From Streptomyces sp. CT34 (GTDB lineage Bacteria > Actinomycetota > Actinomycetes > Streptomycetales > Streptomycetaceae): 64,000 nt of DNA. The stretch is taken from positions 3,703,362 through 3,767,361 of the forward strand of contig NZ_KN708638.1 in the NCBI RefSeq assembly GCF_000805335.1, given 5' to 3'. The notes beneath the pieces are model-generated. The model made no database searches. It was not told where the DNA came from and saw only the letters and a list, made by a program, of their open reading frames with translations. Each line of letters begins with the position of its first letter. Within the stretch, counting starts at the first letter, position 1. The position numbers and the translations under genes were made by a program. This document shows positions 47,175 through 59,450 of the stretch, piece by piece.

Positions 47175-48827
47175 TCAGCGGATGAACACCCCCGCCTGGC
47201 CCGCCAGGCCGAGGAAGTACTGCGGCGCCAGGCCGAGCACCAGGGTGGCCGCGACCCCGACCGCGATGGCCGTGGACGTCAGCACGCTGGGCACCGCGAC
47301 CGTCGGGCCGTCCGCCTTGGGCTCGCTGAAGAACATCAGCACGATCACCCGGATGTAGAAGAACGCCGCGATGGCAGACGAGATCACACCGACCACCACC
47401 AGCCAGCCCGCGCCGCTCTCCGCCGCCGCCTTGAACACCGCGAACTTCCCGGCGAAGCCGGACGTCAGCGGAATGCCCGCGAAGGCCAGCAGGAAGACCG
47501 CGAAGACCGCGGCCACCAGCGGTGAACGGCGGCCCAGACCGGCCCACTTGGACAGGTGGGTGGCCTCGCCGCCGGCGTCCCGCACCAGGGTGACCACGGC
47601 GAACGCGCCGAGCGTCACGAAGGAGTACGCGGCCAGGTAGAAGAGCACCGAGGAGATGCCGTCCTTGCTGGCCGCGATGACACCGGCGAGGATGAAGCCG
47701 GCGTGCGCGATGGAGGAGTAGGCCAGCAGCCGCTTGATGTCGGTCTGGGTGATGGCGATGACCGCACCGCCCAGCATCGTGATGATCGCGACGCCCCACA
47801 TCACCGGCCGCCAGTCCCAGCGCATCCCCGGCAGCACGACGTACAGCAGCCGCAGCAGCGCGCCGAAGGCGGCGACCTTGGTGGCGGCGGCCATGAAGCC
47901 CGTCACCGGCGTGGGGGCGCCCTGGTAGACGTCCGGTGTCCACATGTGGAAGGGCACCGCGCCGACCTTGAACAGCAGGCCCATCAGCAGCAGCGCCCCT
48001 CCGATCAGCAGCAGCGCGTCATTGCCCATCGTGCCGGCCAGCGCCGGATCGAGCTGCTTGGCGCCGTCCGAGACCACCTCGGCGATCCCGGCGTACGTCA
48101 CCGTGCCGGCGTAGCCGTACAGCAGCGCCACGCCGAACAGCAGGAAGGCGGACGAGAAGGCGCCGAGGAGGAAGTACTTGACCGCGGACTCCTGCGAGAG
48201 CAGCCGCTGGCGGCGGGCCAGCGCGCACAGGATGTACAGCGGGAGGGAGAAGACCTCCAGGGCGATGAAGAGGGTCAGCAGGTCGTTGGCCGCGGGGAAG
48301 ATCAACATGCCGCCGACCGCGAAGAGCAGGATCGGGAAGACCTCGGTGGTGGTGAACCCGGCCTTGACCGCGGCCTGTTCGGCGGCGCCGCCGGGGACGG
48401 CGGCGGGCTGTGCGGCGAAGGAGTCGACGCGGTTTCCGTGCGCCGTGGGGTCGAGCCGGCGTTCGGCGAAGGTGAAGACCGCGATCAGCGACACCAGCAG
48501 GATGGTGCCCTGGAGAAACAGCGCGGGGCCGTCGACGGCGAGGGCGCCCATCGCGGCCAGCTGCGCCCTGGACGATCCGAAGCCGCCCGCCGCCAGGCCG
48601 ATCACCGCGGCGAACGCGGCGGCCAGCGACACCACCGACAGCAGCAGCTGGGCGTAATAGCGGCTGCGGCGCGGCAGGAACGCCTCGATCAGGATGCCGG
48701 CCACGGCGGCGCCGAGGACGATGAGCGTCGGCGACAGCTGGGCGTACTCGATCCGCGGCGCCGGGATCCTGCCCGGCGCACCGGCCGCCGCCGTCCACAG
48801 GCTGTGGACACTTGCCACGGGACTCAC
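47175..48827 (-). CDS. nuoN: NADH-quinone oxidoreductase subunit N
   Basis: A 550-residue, 14-helix antiporter-like pump of respiratory complex I. The channel Glu is in ANDLLTLFIALEVFSLPLYILCALARRQ near residue 185, the broken helix in FKVGAVPFHMWTPDVYQGAPTPV near 300, and TDIKRLLAYSSIAHAGFILAG near 355. GTG 48827 is used. It is the last gene of the nuoA-N operon and overlaps nuoM by 4 nt. A bidirectional terminator follows. Confidence 0.97.
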   Translation of the reverse strand: MSPVASVHSLWTAAAGAPGRIPAPRIEYAQLSPTLIVLGAAVAGILIEAFLPRRSRYYAQLLLSVVSLAAAFAAVIGLAAGGFGSSRAQLAAMGALAVDGPALFLQGTILLVSLIAVFTFAERRLDPTAHGNRVDSFAAQPAAVPGGAAEQAAVKAGFTTTEVFPILLFAVGGMLIFPAANDLLTLFIALEVFSLPLYILCALARRQRLLSQESAVKYFLLGAFSSAFLLFGVALLYGYAGTVTYAGIAEVVSDGAKQLDPALAGTMGNDALLLIGGALLLMGLLFKVGAVPFHMWTPDVYQGAPTPVTGFMAAATKVAAFGALLRLLYVVLPGMRWDWRPVMWGVAIITMLGGAVIAITQTDIKRLLAYSSIAHAGFILAGVIAASKDGISSVLFYLAAYSFVTLGAFAVVTLVRDAGGEATHLSKWAGLGRRSPLVAAVFAVFLLAFAGIPLTSGFAGKFAVFKAAAESGAGWLVVVGVISSAIAAFFYIRVIVLMFFSEPKADGPTVAVPSVLTSTAIAVGVAATLVLGLAPQYFLGLAGQAGVFIR

Positions 48828-50491
48828 TTCGCGGCCTCCACGTCTTGGTCACGCACGGCTTGGCCGGGCCGGCCCTGGCCGGGCACGGCGGTCACCCGCA
48901 CGGTGGGCTTGGGGTCCTTCTTGTCCACGACGGACAGGGTGTGGCCGACGGCCGGGTTGACGATGTCGGTCAGCGGCTTGGGATACACCCCGAGGAAGAG
49001 CAGCAGCGCGATCAGCGGCGCGACCACCACCAGCTCCCGGGCCCTCAGATCGCGCATCCCGCCGACCTCCGCCCGGACCGCGCCGGTCATCGTCCGCTGG
49101 TAGAGGACCAGGACGTAGAGGGCGGCCAGCACGATGCCGAGGGTGCCGATGGCGCCGATGGCCGGATAGCGGCTGAACGTGCCCACCAGGACCAGGAACT
49201 CGCTGATGAACGGGGCCAGTCCGGGCAGCGAGAGGGTCGCCAGACCGCCGACGAGGAAGGTGCCGGCGAGGACCGGGGCGACCTTCTGGACGCCGCCGTA
49301 GTCCGCGATCAGGCGCGAGCCGCGGCGGCTGATCAGGAACCCGGCGACCAGCATCAACGCGGCGGTCGAGAGGCCGTGGTTGACCATGTAGAGCGTCGCG
49401 CCGGCCTGGCCCTGGGAGGTCATCGCGAAGATGCCCAGGATGATGAAGCCGAAGTGGGAGATCGAGGCGTAGGCGATCAGCCGTTTGATGTCCCGCTGGC
49501 CGACCGCGAGCAGCGCGCCGTAGAGGATGCTGATCAGAGACAGCACCAGGATGGCCGGGGTGGCCCAGCTGCTGGCCGCCGGGAAGAGCTGGAGGCAGAA
49601 GCGGAGCATCGCGAACGTGCCGACCTTGTCGACGACCGCGGTGATCAGCACCGCGACCGGGGAGGTCGCCTCGCCCATGGCGTTGGGCAGCCAGGTGTGC
49701 AGCGGCCACAGCGGCGCCTTCACCGCGAAGGCGAAGAAGAAGCCGAGGAAGAGCAGCCGTTCGGTGCCCGTGCCGAGGGTGAGCCGGCCGGATGCCCGCG
49801 CCTCGACGATCTGCTGGAGCGAGAAGGTGCCGGCGCCGAGCTGGTGGGCGGTGACGGCGTACAGCCCGATCACCGCGGCCAGCATGATCAGGCCGCCGGC
49901 GAGGTTGTAGAGCAGGAACTTCACCGCGGCGTACGACCGTTGGGTGGCGGCCTGCTCCTCGCCGTGCGGGCCGGCCCGGTCCCCGAAGCCGCCGATGAGG
50001 AAGTACATCGGGATCAGCATGGCTTCGAAGAAGATGTAGAAGAGGAAGACGTCGGTGGCCTCGAAGGCGATGACCACCATCGCCTCGACGGCCAGGATCA
50101 GCGCGAAGAACCCTTGGGTGGGGCGCCACCGGCGGTTGGGCACCGCGCCTTCCAGGGGATCGGCGTCATGCCAGCCCGCCAGGATGACGAACGGGATCAG
50201 CAGCGCGGTCAGCCCGATCAGGGCGACCGCGATGCCGTCCACCCCGAGGTCGTAGCGGACCCCGAAGTCCCGGATCCAGGCGTGCGATTCGGTCAGCTGG
50301 AACGGGCCCTTGGCGCCGGGCCGGAAGCGGACCGCGATCACCACCGCCAGCACCAGGGTGGCCAGCGAGAACAGCAGCGCCAGCCACTTGGCGGCGGTGC
50401 GCCTGGCGGCGGGCACCGCGGCGGTGGCGATCGCACCGATCGCCGGCACCGCGGCGGTCACCGTCAGCAGGGGGAAGGAAAAGGCTGCCAT
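48824..50491 (-). CDS. nuoM: NADH-quinone oxidoreductase subunit M
   Basis: A 555-residue proton-pumping subunit. Channel Glu is in DVFLFYIFFEAMLIPMYFLIGGFG near residue 145; FAVKAPLWPLHTWLPNAMGEATSPVAV near 260 is the discontinuous helix; DIKRLIAYASISHFGFIILGI near 350. An internal loop (RAGPHGEEQAATQRS, ~170) is typical of actinobacterial NuoM. It follows nuoL by 3 nt. Confidence 0.97.
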   Translation of the reverse strand: MAAFSFPLLTVTAAVPAIGAIATAAVPAARRTAAKWLALLFSLATLVLAVVIAVRFRPGAKGPFQLTESHAWIRDFGVRYDLGVDGIAVALIGLTALLIPFVILAGWHDADPLEGAVPNRRWRPTQGFFALILAVEAMVVIAFEATDVFLFYIFFEAMLIPMYFLIGGFGDRAGPHGEEQAATQRSYAAVKFLLYNLAGGLIMLAAVIGLYAVTAHQLGAGTFSLQQIVEARASGRLTLGTGTERLLFLGFFFAFAVKAPLWPLHTWLPNAMGEATSPVAVLITAVVDKVGTFAMLRFCLQLFPAASSWATPAILVLSLISILYGALLAVGQRDIKRLIAYASISHFGFIILGIFAMTSQGQAGATLYMVNHGLSTAALMLVAGFLISRRGSRLIADYGGVQKVAPVLAGTFLVGGLATLSLPGLAPFISEFLVLVGTFSRYPAIGAIGTLGIVLAALYVLVLYQRTMTGAVRAEVGGMRDLRARELVVVAPLIALLLFLGVYPKPLTDIVNPAVGHTLSVVDKKDPKPTVRVTAVPGQGRPGQAVRDQDVEAAK

Positions 50492-50494
50492 GGC

Positions 50495-52378
50495 TCAGAC
50501 ACCCCTCATCAGCAGGGTCGCGGCGACGAGAACGGCGGCCCCGCCCAGCATCTGGACCGCGTACGAGCGGACGAAGCCGGTCTGCAACCGGCGCAGCCGG
50601 CCGGAGAGTCCGCCCATCGAGGCCGCCGTGCCGTTGACCGCACCGTCCACCAGGGAGTGGTCGAGATAGACCAGGGTGCGGGTCAGATGCTGCCCGCCGC
50701 GCACCAGGACGACGTGGTTGAAGTCGTCCTGGAGCAGATCGCGGCGGGCCGCCCGGGTCAGCAGCGAACCGCGCGGGGCGAGCGCCGGGACCTCCTTGCG
50801 GCCGTACATCTGCCAGGCGATGCCCACGCCGATGACCAGCACCACCATCGTGGCGGCGGTGACCACACCGGCGCTCACCGGGGAGTGGCCGTGCGCGAAC
50901 GAGGTGACCGGCTGCAGCCAGGTGACGAAGGTGTCGTTGATGCTGAACAGCCCGCCCGCGAAGACCGATCCGACGGCCAGCGCGATCATCGGGAGCGTCA
51001 TGACCTTCGGTGACTCGTGCGGATGGACCTCTTCCGGATCCCACCGCCGCTCGCCGAAGAACGTCATCACCATCACCCGGGTCATGTAGAACGCGGTGAT
51101 CGCGGCGCCCAGCAGGGCCGCGCCGCCGAGGATCCAGCCCTCGGTGCCGCCCTGGGCGAACGCCGCCTCGATGATCTTGTCCTTGGAGAAGAAGCCGGAC
51201 AGTCCGGGGAAGCCGATGATCGCCAGATAGCCGAGGCCGAAGGTGACGAAGGTGATGGGCATGTGGCTGCGCAGACCGCCGTAACGGCGCATGTCCACCT
51301 CGTCGTTCATCCCGTGCATGACGGAGCCGGCGCCGAGGAAGAGGCCCGCCTTGAAGAAGCCGTGGGTGACCAGGTGCATGATCGCGAAGGCGTAGCCGAC
51401 CGGGCCGAGCCCGGCGGCCAGGACCATGTAGCCGATCTGCGACATCGTCGAACCGGCCAGCGCCTTCTTGATGTCGTCCTTGGCGCAACCGACGATCGCA
51501 CCGAACAGCAGGGTGACCGCTCCGACCGCGACCACCGCCGTCCGGGCGTCCGGCGCGGCATTGAAGATCGCCCCGGAGCGGGTGATCAGATACACGCCGG
51601 CGGTGACCATCGTGGCGGCGTGGATCAGCGCGGACACCGGCGTCGGGCCCTCCATCGCGTCGCCCAGCCAGGACTGGAGCGGCACCTGCGCCGACTTGCC
51701 GCAGGCGGCCAGCAGCAACAGCAGCCCGATGGCGGTCAGTCTGCCCTCGCTCGTGGCGCCCGTCGAGGCGAGCACCGGGCCGAAGGCGAAGGTCCCGAAC
51801 GTCGTGAACATCAGCATGACGGCGATGGACAGGCCCATGTCGCCGACGCGGTTGACCAGGAACGCCTTCTTGGCGGCGGTGGCCGCGCTCGGCTTGTGCT
51901 GCCAGAACCCGATCAGGAGATACGAGGCGAGGCCGACACCCTCCCAACCGACGTACAGCAGCAGGTAGTTGTCGGCGAGGACGAGCAGCAGCATCGCCCC
52001 CAGGAAGAGGTTGAGATAGCCGAAGAAGCGGCGGCGCCGCTCGTCGTGCGCCATATAGCCGATCGAGTAGATGTGGATCAGCGATCCGACACCGGTGATC
52101 AGCAGGGCGAAGGTCATCGACAACTGGTCGAGCTGGAAGGCGAGATCGGCCCGGAAGCCGCCGACCGGGATCCAGCTGAACAGGTGCTCGTGCAGGGTGC
52201 GGTGCTCGGCGCTCCTGCCGAGCATGTCGGCGAAGAGCACCACCGCGACGGCGCACGAGGCCACCGCGAAGAGCGAGCCGATCCAGTGGCCGGCGCGGTC
52301 CAGGCGCCGGCCGCCGCACAGCAGCAGGGCCGCACCGACCAGCGGTGTCGCGACGAGCAGCGCGATCAAGTTCTCCAC
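50495..52378 (-). CDS. nuoL: NADH-quinone oxidoreductase subunit L
   Basis: A 627-residue pump with the long lateral helix at its C-terminus. Channel residues are in [31 protein letters not shown] near residue 130, [36 protein letters not shown] near 230, and [25 protein letters not shown] near 310. GTG 52378 is used. The region 470-540 is variable and Pro-poor. It lies 13 nt after nuoK. Confidence 0.97.
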   Translation of the reverse strand: MENLIALLVATPLVGAALLLCGGRRLDRAGHWIGSLFAVASCAVAVVLFADMLGRSAEHRTLHEHLFSWIPVGGFRADLAFQLDQLSMTFALLITGVGSLIHIYSIGYMAHDERRRRFFGYLNLFLGAMLLLVLADNYLLLYVGWEGVGLASYLLIGFWQHKPSAATAAKKAFLVNRVGDMGLSIAVMLMFTTFGTFAFGPVLASTGATSEGRLTAIGLLLLLAACGKSAQVPLQSWLGDAMEGPTPVSALIHAATMVTAGVYLITRSGAIFNAAPDARTAVVAVGAVTLLFGAIVGCAKDDIKKALAGSTMSQIGYMVLAAGLGPVGYAFAIMHLVTHGFFKAGLFLGAGSVMHGMNDEVDMRRYGGLRSHMPITFVTFGLGYLAIIGFPGLSGFFSKDKIIEAAFAQGGTEGWILGGAALLGAAITAFYMTRVMVMTFFGERRWDPEEVHPHESPKVMTLPMIALAVGSVFAGGLFSINDTFVTWLQPVTSFAHGHSPVSAGVVTAATMVVLVIGVGIAWQMYGRKEVPALAPRGSLLTRAARRDLLQDDFNHVVLVRGGQHLTRTLVYLDHSLVDGAVNGTAASMGGLSGRLRRLQTGFVRSYAVQMLGGAAVLVAATLLMRGV

Positions 52379-52391
52379 TTTGTGCGACCCC

Positions 52392-52691
52392 TTACAGCTT
52401 CATCAGGCTGGCGTCGTCGACCGAGGCCGTATGACGGGTGCGGAAGATCGACACGATGATCGCCAGGCCGACCACGACCTCGGCCGCGGCGACGACCATC
52501 GTGAAGAAGGCGATGATCTGGCCGTCCAGATTCCCGTGCATCCGCGAGAAGGTGACGAAGGCCAGATTGCAGGCGTTCAGCATCAGTTCGATGCACATGA
52601 ACACCACGATGGCGTTCCGCCTGATCAGCACTCCGGCCGCGCCGATGGTGAACAACAGGGCGGCGAGATAGAGGTAGTTGACCGGGTTCAC
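52392..52691 (-). CDS. nuoK: NADH-quinone oxidoreductase subunit K
   Basis: A 99-residue, three-helix subunit of standard length. Both conserved glutamates are present, in [19 protein letters not shown] and [22 protein letters not shown] 52691 overlaps the nuoJ stop by 4 nt. Its clean C-terminus contrasts with the extended NuoK2 at 18695. Confidence 0.97.
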   Translation of the reverse strand: MNPVNYLYLAALLFTIGAAGVLIRRNAIVVFMCIELMLNACNLAFVTFSRMHGNLDGQIIAFFTMVVAAAEVVVGLAIIVSIFRTRHTASVDDASLMKL

Positions 52692-53542
52692 TTCTGGGCC
52701 CCTTCCTTCGGCGCCGCGGGACCCGACGGTCCCGGCTCCGCCTCGCCGGAGCCCCGCCCCAGCCGGTCCTCGGAGCGCTGCTCCAGCGCCTTCAGCTCGG
52801 CCAGCGACTCACCCGAGACATCGCGGACCTGGCCGCGCTCCCGCAGCGTCGGGCTGACGGTCAGCTCGGACGCGGTGCCGTCCGGCAGCAGGCCGGGGAT
52901 GTCGACGGCGTTGTGCCGGGCGTAGACGCCGGGGGCGGGCAGCGGCGGCACCTGCTTGCCCTCGCGGACCCGCGCCTCGGACTGCTCCCGCTGGGACTTG
53001 GCGCGCTCCGTACGCTCCCGGTGGGTGAGCACCATCGCGCCGACGGCCGCCGTGATCAGCAGCGCGCCGGTGAGTTCGAAGGCGAAGACGTACTTGGTGA
53101 AGATGAGCGCGGCCAGGCCCTGCACATTGCCGCCGGCGTTGGCGTCGCCCAGGCCGTTGAACTGCTTGATCGCGGCGTTGCCGATACCGGCGATCAGCAG
53201 GATGCCGAAGCCGAGGCCCAGCCCGGCGGCGAGCCAGCGCTGGCCCTTGAGGGTCTCCTTGAGGGAGTCCGCGGCGGTGACACCGACCAGCATCACGACG
53301 AACAGGAACAGCATCATGATCGCGCCCGTGTAGACCACGATCTGCACGACGCCGAGGAAGTAGGCGCCGTTGGCCAGATAGAAGACCGCCAGGACGATCA
53401 TGGTCCCGGCGAGCGAAAGGGCGCTGTGCACGGCCCGTTTCATCATGATCGTGCACAGTGCGCCGGCGACGGCGACGATGCCCAGGAGCCAGAACTGCAC
53501 GGCCTCCCCCGAGGAGGTCGTGGCGGCGGCGAGAGCGGTCAT
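52688..53542 (-). CDS. nuoJ: NADH-quinone oxidoreductase subunit J
   Basis: A 284-residue subunit. The five-helix core lies in the first ~180 residues: [53 protein letters not shown] near 35-85, and [30 protein letters not shown] near 145-175. A ~100-residue charged cytoplasmic tail is normal for actinobacterial NuoJ. ATG 53542 overlaps the nuoI stop by 4 nt. Confidence 0.96.
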   Translation of the reverse strand: MTALAAATTSSGEAVQFWLLGIVAVAGALCTIMMKRAVHSALSLAGTMIVLAVFYLANGAYFLGVVQIVVYTGAIMMLFLFVVMLVGVTAADSLKETLKGQRWLAAGLGLGFGILLIAGIGNAAIKQFNGLGDANAGGNVQGLAALIFTKYVFAFELTGALLITAAVGAMVLTHRERTERAKSQREQSEARVREGKQVPPLPAPGVYARHNAVDIPGLLPDGTASELTVSPTLRERGQVRDVSGESLAELKALEQRSEDRLGRGSGEAEPGPSGPAAPKEGAQK

Positions 53543-54189
53543 GCGTGGGCCCCCTTCTCCCGGGCGTCCTGCCCGGCCGCCGCCGCGTCCGGGTCCGGGT
53601 CCGCATTCGCTTCCGCTTCCGCTTCCGCGGACGCCGGTTTCTCGCCCTTGGAGACCGCCGCCTGGCGGACCGTCCCCGGAGCGGCCCCGGTCACCAGCCC
53701 GTTGTAGTAGTCGCGCTCCGTCATGCCCGGATAGATCGCATGCGGGGTGTCGACCATCGCGTCGTCGAGGCCCGCGAGCAGCTCCTCCTTGGTGTAGATG
53801 AGCGATTCGCGGGACTTGTCGGCGAGTTCGTACTCGTTGGTCATGGTCAGCGCGCGGGTCGGGCAGGCCTCCACGCACAGGCCGCACAGAATGCAGCGGA
53901 GGTAGTTGATCTGGTAGACGCGGCCGTACCGCTCGCCCGGGGAGTAGCGCTCCTCGTCGGTGTTGTCCGCGCCCTCGACGTAGATCGCGTCCGCCGGGCA
54001 GGCCCAGGCGCACAGCTCGCAGCCGATGCATTTCTCCAGCCCGTCCGGATGCCGGTTGAGCTGATGCCGGCCGTGGAAGCGCGGCGCCGTCGGCTTCTTC
54101 TCCTCCGGATACTGCTCGGTCAGCCGCTTCTTGAACATGGCCCTGAAGGTCACGCCGAAGCCGGCCACGGGGTTCTGGAACTCAGGCAC
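53539..54189 (-). CDS. nuoI: NADH-quinone oxidoreductase subunit I (2x[4Fe-4S])
   Basis: A 216-residue ferredoxin-like subunit carrying clusters N6a and N6b: [12 protein letters not shown] near residue 55 and [12 protein letters not shown] near 100. GTG 54189 ([15 protein letters not shown]) is preferred over an upstream start at 54225 because AAGGGGGG directly precedes it and other actinobacterial NuoI begin here. It overlaps the nuoH stop by 8 nt. The C-terminal ~40 residues are Ala/Glu/Asp-rich. Confidence 0.96.
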   Translation of the reverse strand: MPEFQNPVAGFGVTFRAMFKKRLTEQYPEEKKPTAPRFHGRHQLNRHPDGLEKCIGCELCAWACPADAIYVEGADNTDEERYSPGERYGRVYQINYLRCILCGLCVEACPTRALTMTNEYELADKSRESLIYTKEELLAGLDDAMVDTPHAIYPGMTERDYYNGLVTGAAPGTVRQAAVSKGEKPASAEAEAEANADPDPDAAAAGQDAREKGAHA

Positions 54190-55561
54190 CGTCGCCCCCC
54201 TTTCCGTCGGTCTCATTTCCGTCACTCACAGTGTCCACCCGACCACTGACAATCAACTCGCGGTCCCGGCGCGGGCGCCTGCGCGGCACCGGCGGCAGGC
54301 TCTGGCCGGGCAGCGGCGGTACCGGGAATCCGCCCGCCATCGGATCGAAGGCGCCCTCGCCGTCCGGCTCCTCCACCGCGCCGCGCCGGAAGAAGTCCAC
54401 GAGCAGCGAGATCAGCAGCAGCACGATCGCGCCGCCGGCGACGTACAGCACGATCTGGGAGAAGTCGTAGCCCGCGTTCTTCAGCGCCCGGACGGTGGCG
54501 ACGAGCATCAGCCAGACCAGCGAGACCGGGATCAGGACCTTCCAGCCCAGCCTCATGAACTGGTCGTAGCGCACCCGGGGAAGGGTGCCGCGCAGCCAGA
54601 TGAAGAAGAACAGCAGCAGCTGCACCTTGACGACGAACCAGAGCATCGGCCACCAGCCGTGGTTCGCGCCCGCCCAGAACGTGGAGATCGGCCAGGGCGC
54701 CTTCCAGCCGCCCAGGAACAGGGTGACCGCGACGGCCGAGACGGTGACCATGTTGATGTACTCGGCGAGCATGAACATCGCGAACTTGATCGACGAGTAC
54801 TCGGTGTTGAAGCCGCCGACGAGGTCGCCCTCGGACTCCGGCAGGTCGAACGGCGCCCGGTTGGTCTCCCCCACCATCGCGACGATGTAGATGATGAAGG
54901 ACACCGGCAGCAGCAGCACGTACCACTTGCTCTGCTGCGACTCCACGATGGTCGACGTCGACATCGACCCGGAGTAGAGGAACACCGCCGCGAACGACAT
55001 CCCCATCGCGATCTCGTACGAGATCATCTGCGCGCACGACCGCAGGCCGCCGAGCAGCGGATACGTCGACCCGGAGGACCAGCCCGCCAGCACGATGCCG
55101 TAGATGCCGACCGAGGCCGTGGCCAGGATGTAGAGGATGCCGATCGGGAGGTCGGTGAGCTGCATCGGGGTGCGGTGGCCGAAGATCGAGATCTCGTTGC
55201 CGGCCGGGCCGAACGGGATCACCGCGATCGCCATGAAGGCCGGGATGGCCGCCACGACCGGCGCCAGGACGTAGACCACCTTGTCCGCGCGCCGGACGAC
55301 CAGGTCCTCCTTCAGCATCAGCTTGACGCCGTCGGCGAGCGACTGGAGCAGCCCCCAGGGGCCGTGCCGGTTGGGGCCGATCCGCAGCTGCATCCAGGCG
55401 ACGACCTTGCGCTCCCAGACGATCGAGAACAGCACCGTCAGCATCAGGAACGCGAAGCAGAACACCGCCTTGACGACGATCAGCCACCACGGGTCGCGCC
55501 CGAACATCGACAGGTCCTCTTGGGCCAGCGCGGCCACCGGATGACCGAACCCCTGCATCAT
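54182..55561 (-). CDS. nuoH: NADH-quinone oxidoreductase subunit H
   Basis: A 459-residue membrane subunit at the quinone chamber. Motifs: [42 protein letters not shown] near residue 45, the Glu-rich loop [26 protein letters not shown] near 230, and [29 protein letters not shown] near 320. The ~65-residue Pro/Arg tail ([22 protein letters not shown]) is characteristic of actinobacteria. ATG 55561 overlaps nuoG by 4 nt. Confidence 0.97.
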   Translation of the reverse strand: MMQGFGHPVAALAQEDLSMFGRDPWWLIVVKAVFCFAFLMLTVLFSIVWERKVVAWMQLRIGPNRHGPWGLLQSLADGVKLMLKEDLVVRRADKVVYVLAPVVAAIPAFMAIAVIPFGPAGNEISIFGHRTPMQLTDLPIGILYILATASVGIYGIVLAGWSSGSTYPLLGGLRSCAQMISYEIAMGMSFAAVFLYSGSMSTSTIVESQQSKWYVLLLPVSFIIYIVAMVGETNRAPFDLPESEGDLVGGFNTEYSSIKFAMFMLAEYINMVTVSAVAVTLFLGGWKAPWPISTFWAGANHGWWPMLWFVVKVQLLLFFFIWLRGTLPRVRYDQFMRLGWKVLIPVSLVWLMLVATVRALKNAGYDFSQIVLYVAGGAIVLLLISLLVDFFRRGAVEEPDGEGAFDPMAGGFPVPPLPGQSLPPVPRRRPRRDRELIVSGRVDTVSDGNETDGKGGDGA

Positions 55562-58068
55562 GCGTCCACCTCCTTGGCCGGCGCCGGCGTACCGGGGACG
55601 GCGGAGACCTTCACCAGGTCACCGGGGAGCGCCCCGGTGTCGGCGGCCACACCGCCGCCCACGGAATTCAGCGGCAGCCACACCACCCGGTCGGGCATCC
55701 GCGTGATACGGAGCGGCAGTTGGACCGATCCGGCCGGTCCGGTGACCGCCAGCAGGTCGCCGTCCTCGACGCCGGTCTCCTCGGCGGTGGCGGCCGACAG
55801 CCGGGCGAGTGCGGCGTGCCGGGTGCCGGCCAGCGCCTCGTCGCCCTCCTGGAGCAGCCCCTGGTCCAGGAGGAGCCGGTGACCCGCCAGCACGGCCTCG
55901 CCGGCGTCCGGGCGGGGCAGCCCACGCCCCGTCTCCACCGGATCGCCGGCGAACGGGCCGCCCCAGCCGCCCAGTTGGTCCAGCTCCCGGCGCACCGCCC
56001 GCAGGTCCGGCAGCGCCAGATGGACGTCCATGGCGTCGGCGAGCATCTGGAGCACCCGGGCGTCCGGCTGGAGCAGCCGCCGGGTCATCTGGTCCGGCTT
56101 GAGCGCGGCCTCGAACTGCCGGGCCCGGCCCTCCCAGTTGAGAAACGTTCCGGCCTTCTCGACCACGGCCGCCACCGGGAGCACCACATCCGCCCGCTCG
56201 GTGACCTCGGAGGGCCGCAGCTCCAGACTGACCAGGAACCCGACCTCGTCCAGCGCGGTCAACGCCCGTGCCGGATCGGGCAGATCGGCGACCTCGACGC
56301 CCGCCACCAGCAGCGCGCCGAGCTCACCGGTCGCCGCGGCCTCGACGATCTGGCCGGTGTCCCGCCCGTGCCGGTGCGGCAGCGCGGCCACACCCCAGGC
56401 GGCGGCGACCTGGTCCCGGGCCCGCGGATCGGTGGCCGGGCGCCCGCCGGGCAGCAGACCGGGCAGCGCACCCGCCTCGACCGCGCCCCGCTCACCCGCC
56501 CGCCGCGGCATCCACACCAGGCGGGCACCGGTCGCGGAGGCGGTACGGATCGCGGCGGTCAGCGCGCCGGGCACCGTCGCCAGCCGCTCGCCGACGATGA
56601 TCACCGCACCGTCCGCGCGCAGCGCCTCGGCCGCCACCCGCCCCGCGCCGTCCAGCCCGACACCGCCCGCGAGCGCGTCCAGCCACTCGGTCTCCGTACC
56701 GGGCGCCGCCGGGAGCAGCGTGCCGCCCGCCTTGATCAGTCCGCGGGTGGCGTGGCTCGCCAGCCCGTAGGTGCGCTGGCCGCTCTTGCGGTGCGCCTTG
56801 CGCAGCCGCAGGAAGACGCCGGGCGCCTCCTCCTCCGCCTCGACTCCGGCCAGCAGCACGGCCGGTGCCTTCTCCAGCGCGGTGTACGTGACACCGTCCC
56901 CTCCGCCGAGGTCCCGGCCGCGGCCGGCGACCCTGGCGGCCAGGAAGTCGGCCTCCTCGGCGCTGTGCGGCCGGGCCCGGAAGTCGATGTCGTTGGTGTG
57001 CAGCGCGATCCGGGCGAACTTGGCGTACGCGTAGGCGTCCTCGACGGTCAGCCGGCCGCCGGTCAGCACCCCGGCCCGCCCCCGGGCTGCGGCCAGTCCG
57101 CGGGCCGCGGCCTCCAGGGCGGCGGGCCCGCCCGCCGGCTCCAGTTCACCGGACTCCGGGTCCCGTACGAGGGGGTGCTCCAGCCGGTCCCGCTGCTGCG
57201 CGTACCGGAAGGCGAACCGCCCCTTGTCGCAGATCCACTCCTCGTTGACCTCGGGGTCGTCCGCCGCCAGCCGCCGCATGACCTTGCCGCGGCGGTGGTC
57301 CGTACGGGTCGCACAGCCGCCCGCGCAGTGCTCGCACACCGACGGCGAGGAGACCAGGTCGAACGGGCGGGAGCGGAAGCGGTACGCGGCCGACGTCAGC
57401 GCTCCCACCGGGCAGATCTGGATGGTGTTCCCGGAGAAGTACGACTCGAAGGGGTCGCCCTCCCCGATGCCGACCTGCTGGAGGGCGCCGCGCTCGATCA
57501 GCTCGATCATCGGGTCGCCGGCGATCTGGTTGCTGAAGCGGGTGCAGCGCGCGCACAGCACGCAGCGCTCGCGGTCCAGCAGCACCTGCGTGGAGATCGG
57601 CACCGGCTTCCGGAACGTGCGCTTCTTGCCCTCGAAGCGGCTGTCCGGGTCGCCGACCTGCATCGACTGGTTCTGCAGCGGGCACTCGCCGCCCTTGTCG
57701 CAGACCGGGCAGTCCAGCGGATGGTTGATCAGCAGCAGCTCCATCACCCCGCGCTGGGCCTTCTCGGCCACCGGCGAGGTCAGCTGCGACCTGACCACCA
57801 TCCCGTCGGTGCAGGTGATGGTGCACGAGGCCATCGGCTTGCGCTGGCCCTCCACCTCGACGATGCACTGCCGGCAGGCGCCCGCCGGGTCCAGCAGCGG
57901 GTGGTCGCAGAAGCGCGGGATCTCGATGCCGAGGAGTTCGGCGGCGCGGATGACCAGCGTCCCCTTGGGGACGGAGATCTCGATGCCGTCGATCGTCAGG
58001 GTGACCAGGTCCTCCGGTGGAACCGCGGCCTGGCCGCCCCCGGAGGGCGCATTCGTCGTGACGGTCAT
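55558..58068 (-). CDS. nuoG: NADH-quinone oxidoreductase subunit G
   Basis: An 836-residue iron-sulfur subunit. An N-terminal [2Fe-2S] domain has [20 protein letters not shown] and CTITCTDG (residues ~50-90). The His-ligated cluster region is [20 protein letters not shown] (~115), followed by [16 protein letters not shown] (~168) and the molybdopterin-type extra cluster [15 protein letters not shown] (~245). The C-terminal molybdopterin-oxidoreductase-like domain is retained but shortened. It passes electrons from NuoF/E to NuoI. ATG 58068; overlaps nuoF by 4 nt. Confidence 0.97.
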   Translation of the reverse strand: MTVTTNAPSGGGQAAVPPEDLVTLTIDGIEISVPKGTLVIRAAELLGIEIPRFCDHPLLDPAGACRQCIVEVEGQRKPMASCTITCTDGMVVRSQLTSPVAEKAQRGVMELLLINHPLDCPVCDKGGECPLQNQSMQVGDPDSRFEGKKRTFRKPVPISTQVLLDRERCVLCARCTRFSNQIAGDPMIELIERGALQQVGIGEGDPFESYFSGNTIQICPVGALTSAAYRFRSRPFDLVSSPSVCEHCAGGCATRTDHRRGKVMRRLAADDPEVNEEWICDKGRFAFRYAQQRDRLEHPLVRDPESGELEPAGGPAALEAAARGLAAARGRAGVLTGGRLTVEDAYAYAKFARIALHTNDIDFRARPHSAEEADFLAARVAGRGRDLGGGDGVTYTALEKAPAVLLAGVEAEEEAPGVFLRLRKAHRKSGQRTYGLASHATRGLIKAGGTLLPAAPGTETEWLDALAGGVGLDGAGRVAAEALRADGAVIIVGERLATVPGALTAAIRTASATGARLVWMPRRAGERGAVEAGALPGLLPGGRPATDPRARDQVAAAWGVAALPHRHGRDTGQIVEAAATGELGALLVAGVEVADLPDPARALTALDEVGFLVSLELRPSEVTERADVVLPVAAVVEKAGTFLNWEGRARQFEAALKPDQMTRRLLQPDARVLQMLADAMDVHLALPDLRAVRRELDQLGGWGGPFAGDPVETGRGLPRPDAGEAVLAGHRLLLDQGLLQEGDEALAGTRHAALARLSAATAEETGVEDGDLLAVTGPAGSVQLPLRITRMPDRVVWLPLNSVGGGVAADTGALPGDLVKVSAVPGTPAPAKEVDA

Positions 58069-59450
58069 GCAGTCACCCCCAGGTGGGCGTCGGTGCCGGC
58101 CCAGAGGGTCGACTTGGCGGGGTCGAACGGGCAGCCCTTGCCGGTGATGTGCTGCTCGTACTCCTCGCGGAAGTACTGGAGCGAGGAGAAGATCGGCGAG
58201 GCGGCGCCGTCGCCGAGGGCGCAGAAGGACTTGCCGTTGATGTTGTCGGCGATGTCGTCGATCTTGTCGAGGTCCTCGAGCCGGCCGCGGCCTGCTTCGA
58301 CGTCTCGCAGCAACTGCACCAGCCAGTACGTACCTTCACGGCACGGCGTGCACTTGCCGCAGGACTCGTGCGCGTAGAACTCGGTCCAGCGGGTGACCGC
58401 CCGGACCACGCAGGTGGTCTCGTCGAAGCACTGGAGCGCCTTGGTGCCGAGCATCGAACCGGCCGCGCCGACGGCCTCGTAGTCGAGCGGCACGTCGAGG
58501 TGCTCGTCGGTGAACATCGGCGTCGAAGAGCCGCCCGGCGTCCAGAACTTGAGCCGGTGGCCGGGCCGCATCCCGCCGCTGATGTCGAGCAGCTGGCGCA
58601 GCGTGACGCCCAACGGGGCTTCGTACTGGCCGGGGTTGGCGACATGGCCGCTGAGCGAGTAGAGCGTGAAGCCCGGGGACTTCTCGCTGCCCATCGACCT
58701 GAACCAGTCCTTGCCCTTGTTGAGGATCGCGGGAACCGACGCGATGGATTCGACGTTGTTCACGACAGTGGGGCAGGCGTAGAGGCCGGCCACCGCGGGG
58801 AAAGGGGGACGCAGACGGGGCTGTCCGCGACGGCCTTCCAGGGAATCCAGCAGTGCGGTTTCCTCACCGCAGATGTACGCGCCGGCGCCCGCGTGCACGA
58901 CCACGTCCAGGTCGAGTCCCGACCCCAGGATGTTCTTTCCGAGGAAGCCCGCCGCATACGCCTCGCGCACGGCCTCGTGCAGCCGGCGCAGTACGGGCAC
59001 GACCTCACCGCGCAGATAGATGAAGGCAAGGTTCGACCGGATCGCATGACAGGCGATCACGATCCCCTCGATGAGGGAATGCGGGTTCGCGAAGAGGAGC
59101 GGGATGTCCTTGCAGGTCCCGGGCTCCGATTCGTCGGCGTTGACAACGAGATAGTGCGGTTTGCCGTCGCCCTGCGGGATGAACTGCCATTTCATCCCGG
59201 TCGGGAAGCCGGCGCCGCCACGGCCGCGGAGCCCGGAGTCCTTGACGTAGGCGATGACGTCGTCCGGGGCCATCGCGAGGGCCTTGCGCATGCCCTCGTA
59301 GCCCTCGTGGCGCAGATAGGTCCGCAGCGTCCAGGACTCGGGCTCGTCCCAGAACGCGGAGAGGACGGGGGCGAGTACCTTCTCCGGGCTGGCCGCACCT
59401 CCGGCCTGCGACCGGGAGGTGCCGCCGAATTCGGCTGCCACGGTCATCAC
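58065..59450 (-). CDS. nuoF: NADH-quinone oxidoreductase subunit F (NADH/FMN site)
   Basis: A 461-residue subunit holding FMN, the NADH site and one [4Fe-4S] cluster. [16 protein letters not shown] near residue 72 is the nucleotide site and [18 protein letters not shown] follows. [25 protein letters not shown] near 190 binds FMN, and cluster cysteines are in [13 protein letters not shown] near 365. There is no counterpart in the second nuo cluster of this window. ATG 59450 overlaps nuoE by 4 nt. Confidence 0.97.
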   Translation of the reverse strand: MMTVAAEFGGTSRSQAGGAASPEKVLAPVLSAFWDEPESWTLRTYLRHEGYEGMRKALAMAPDDVIAYVKDSGLRGRGGAGFPTGMKWQFIPQGDGKPHYLVVNADESEPGTCKDIPLLFANPHSLIEGIVIACHAIRSNLAFIYLRGEVVPVLRRLHEAVREAYAAGFLGKNILGSGLDLDVVVHAGAGAYICGEETALLDSLEGRRGQPRLRPPFPAVAGLYACPTVVNNVESIASVPAILNKGKDWFRSMGSEKSPGFTLYSLSGHVANPGQYEAPLGVTLRQLLDISGGMRPGHRLKFWTPGGSSTPMFTDEHLDVPLDYEAVGAAGSMLGTKALQCFDETTCVVRAVTRWTEFYAHESCGKCTPCREGTYWLVQLLRDVEAGRGRLEDLDKIDDIADNINGKSFCALGDGAASPIFSSLQYFREEYEQHITGKGCPFDPAKSTLWAGTDAHLGVTA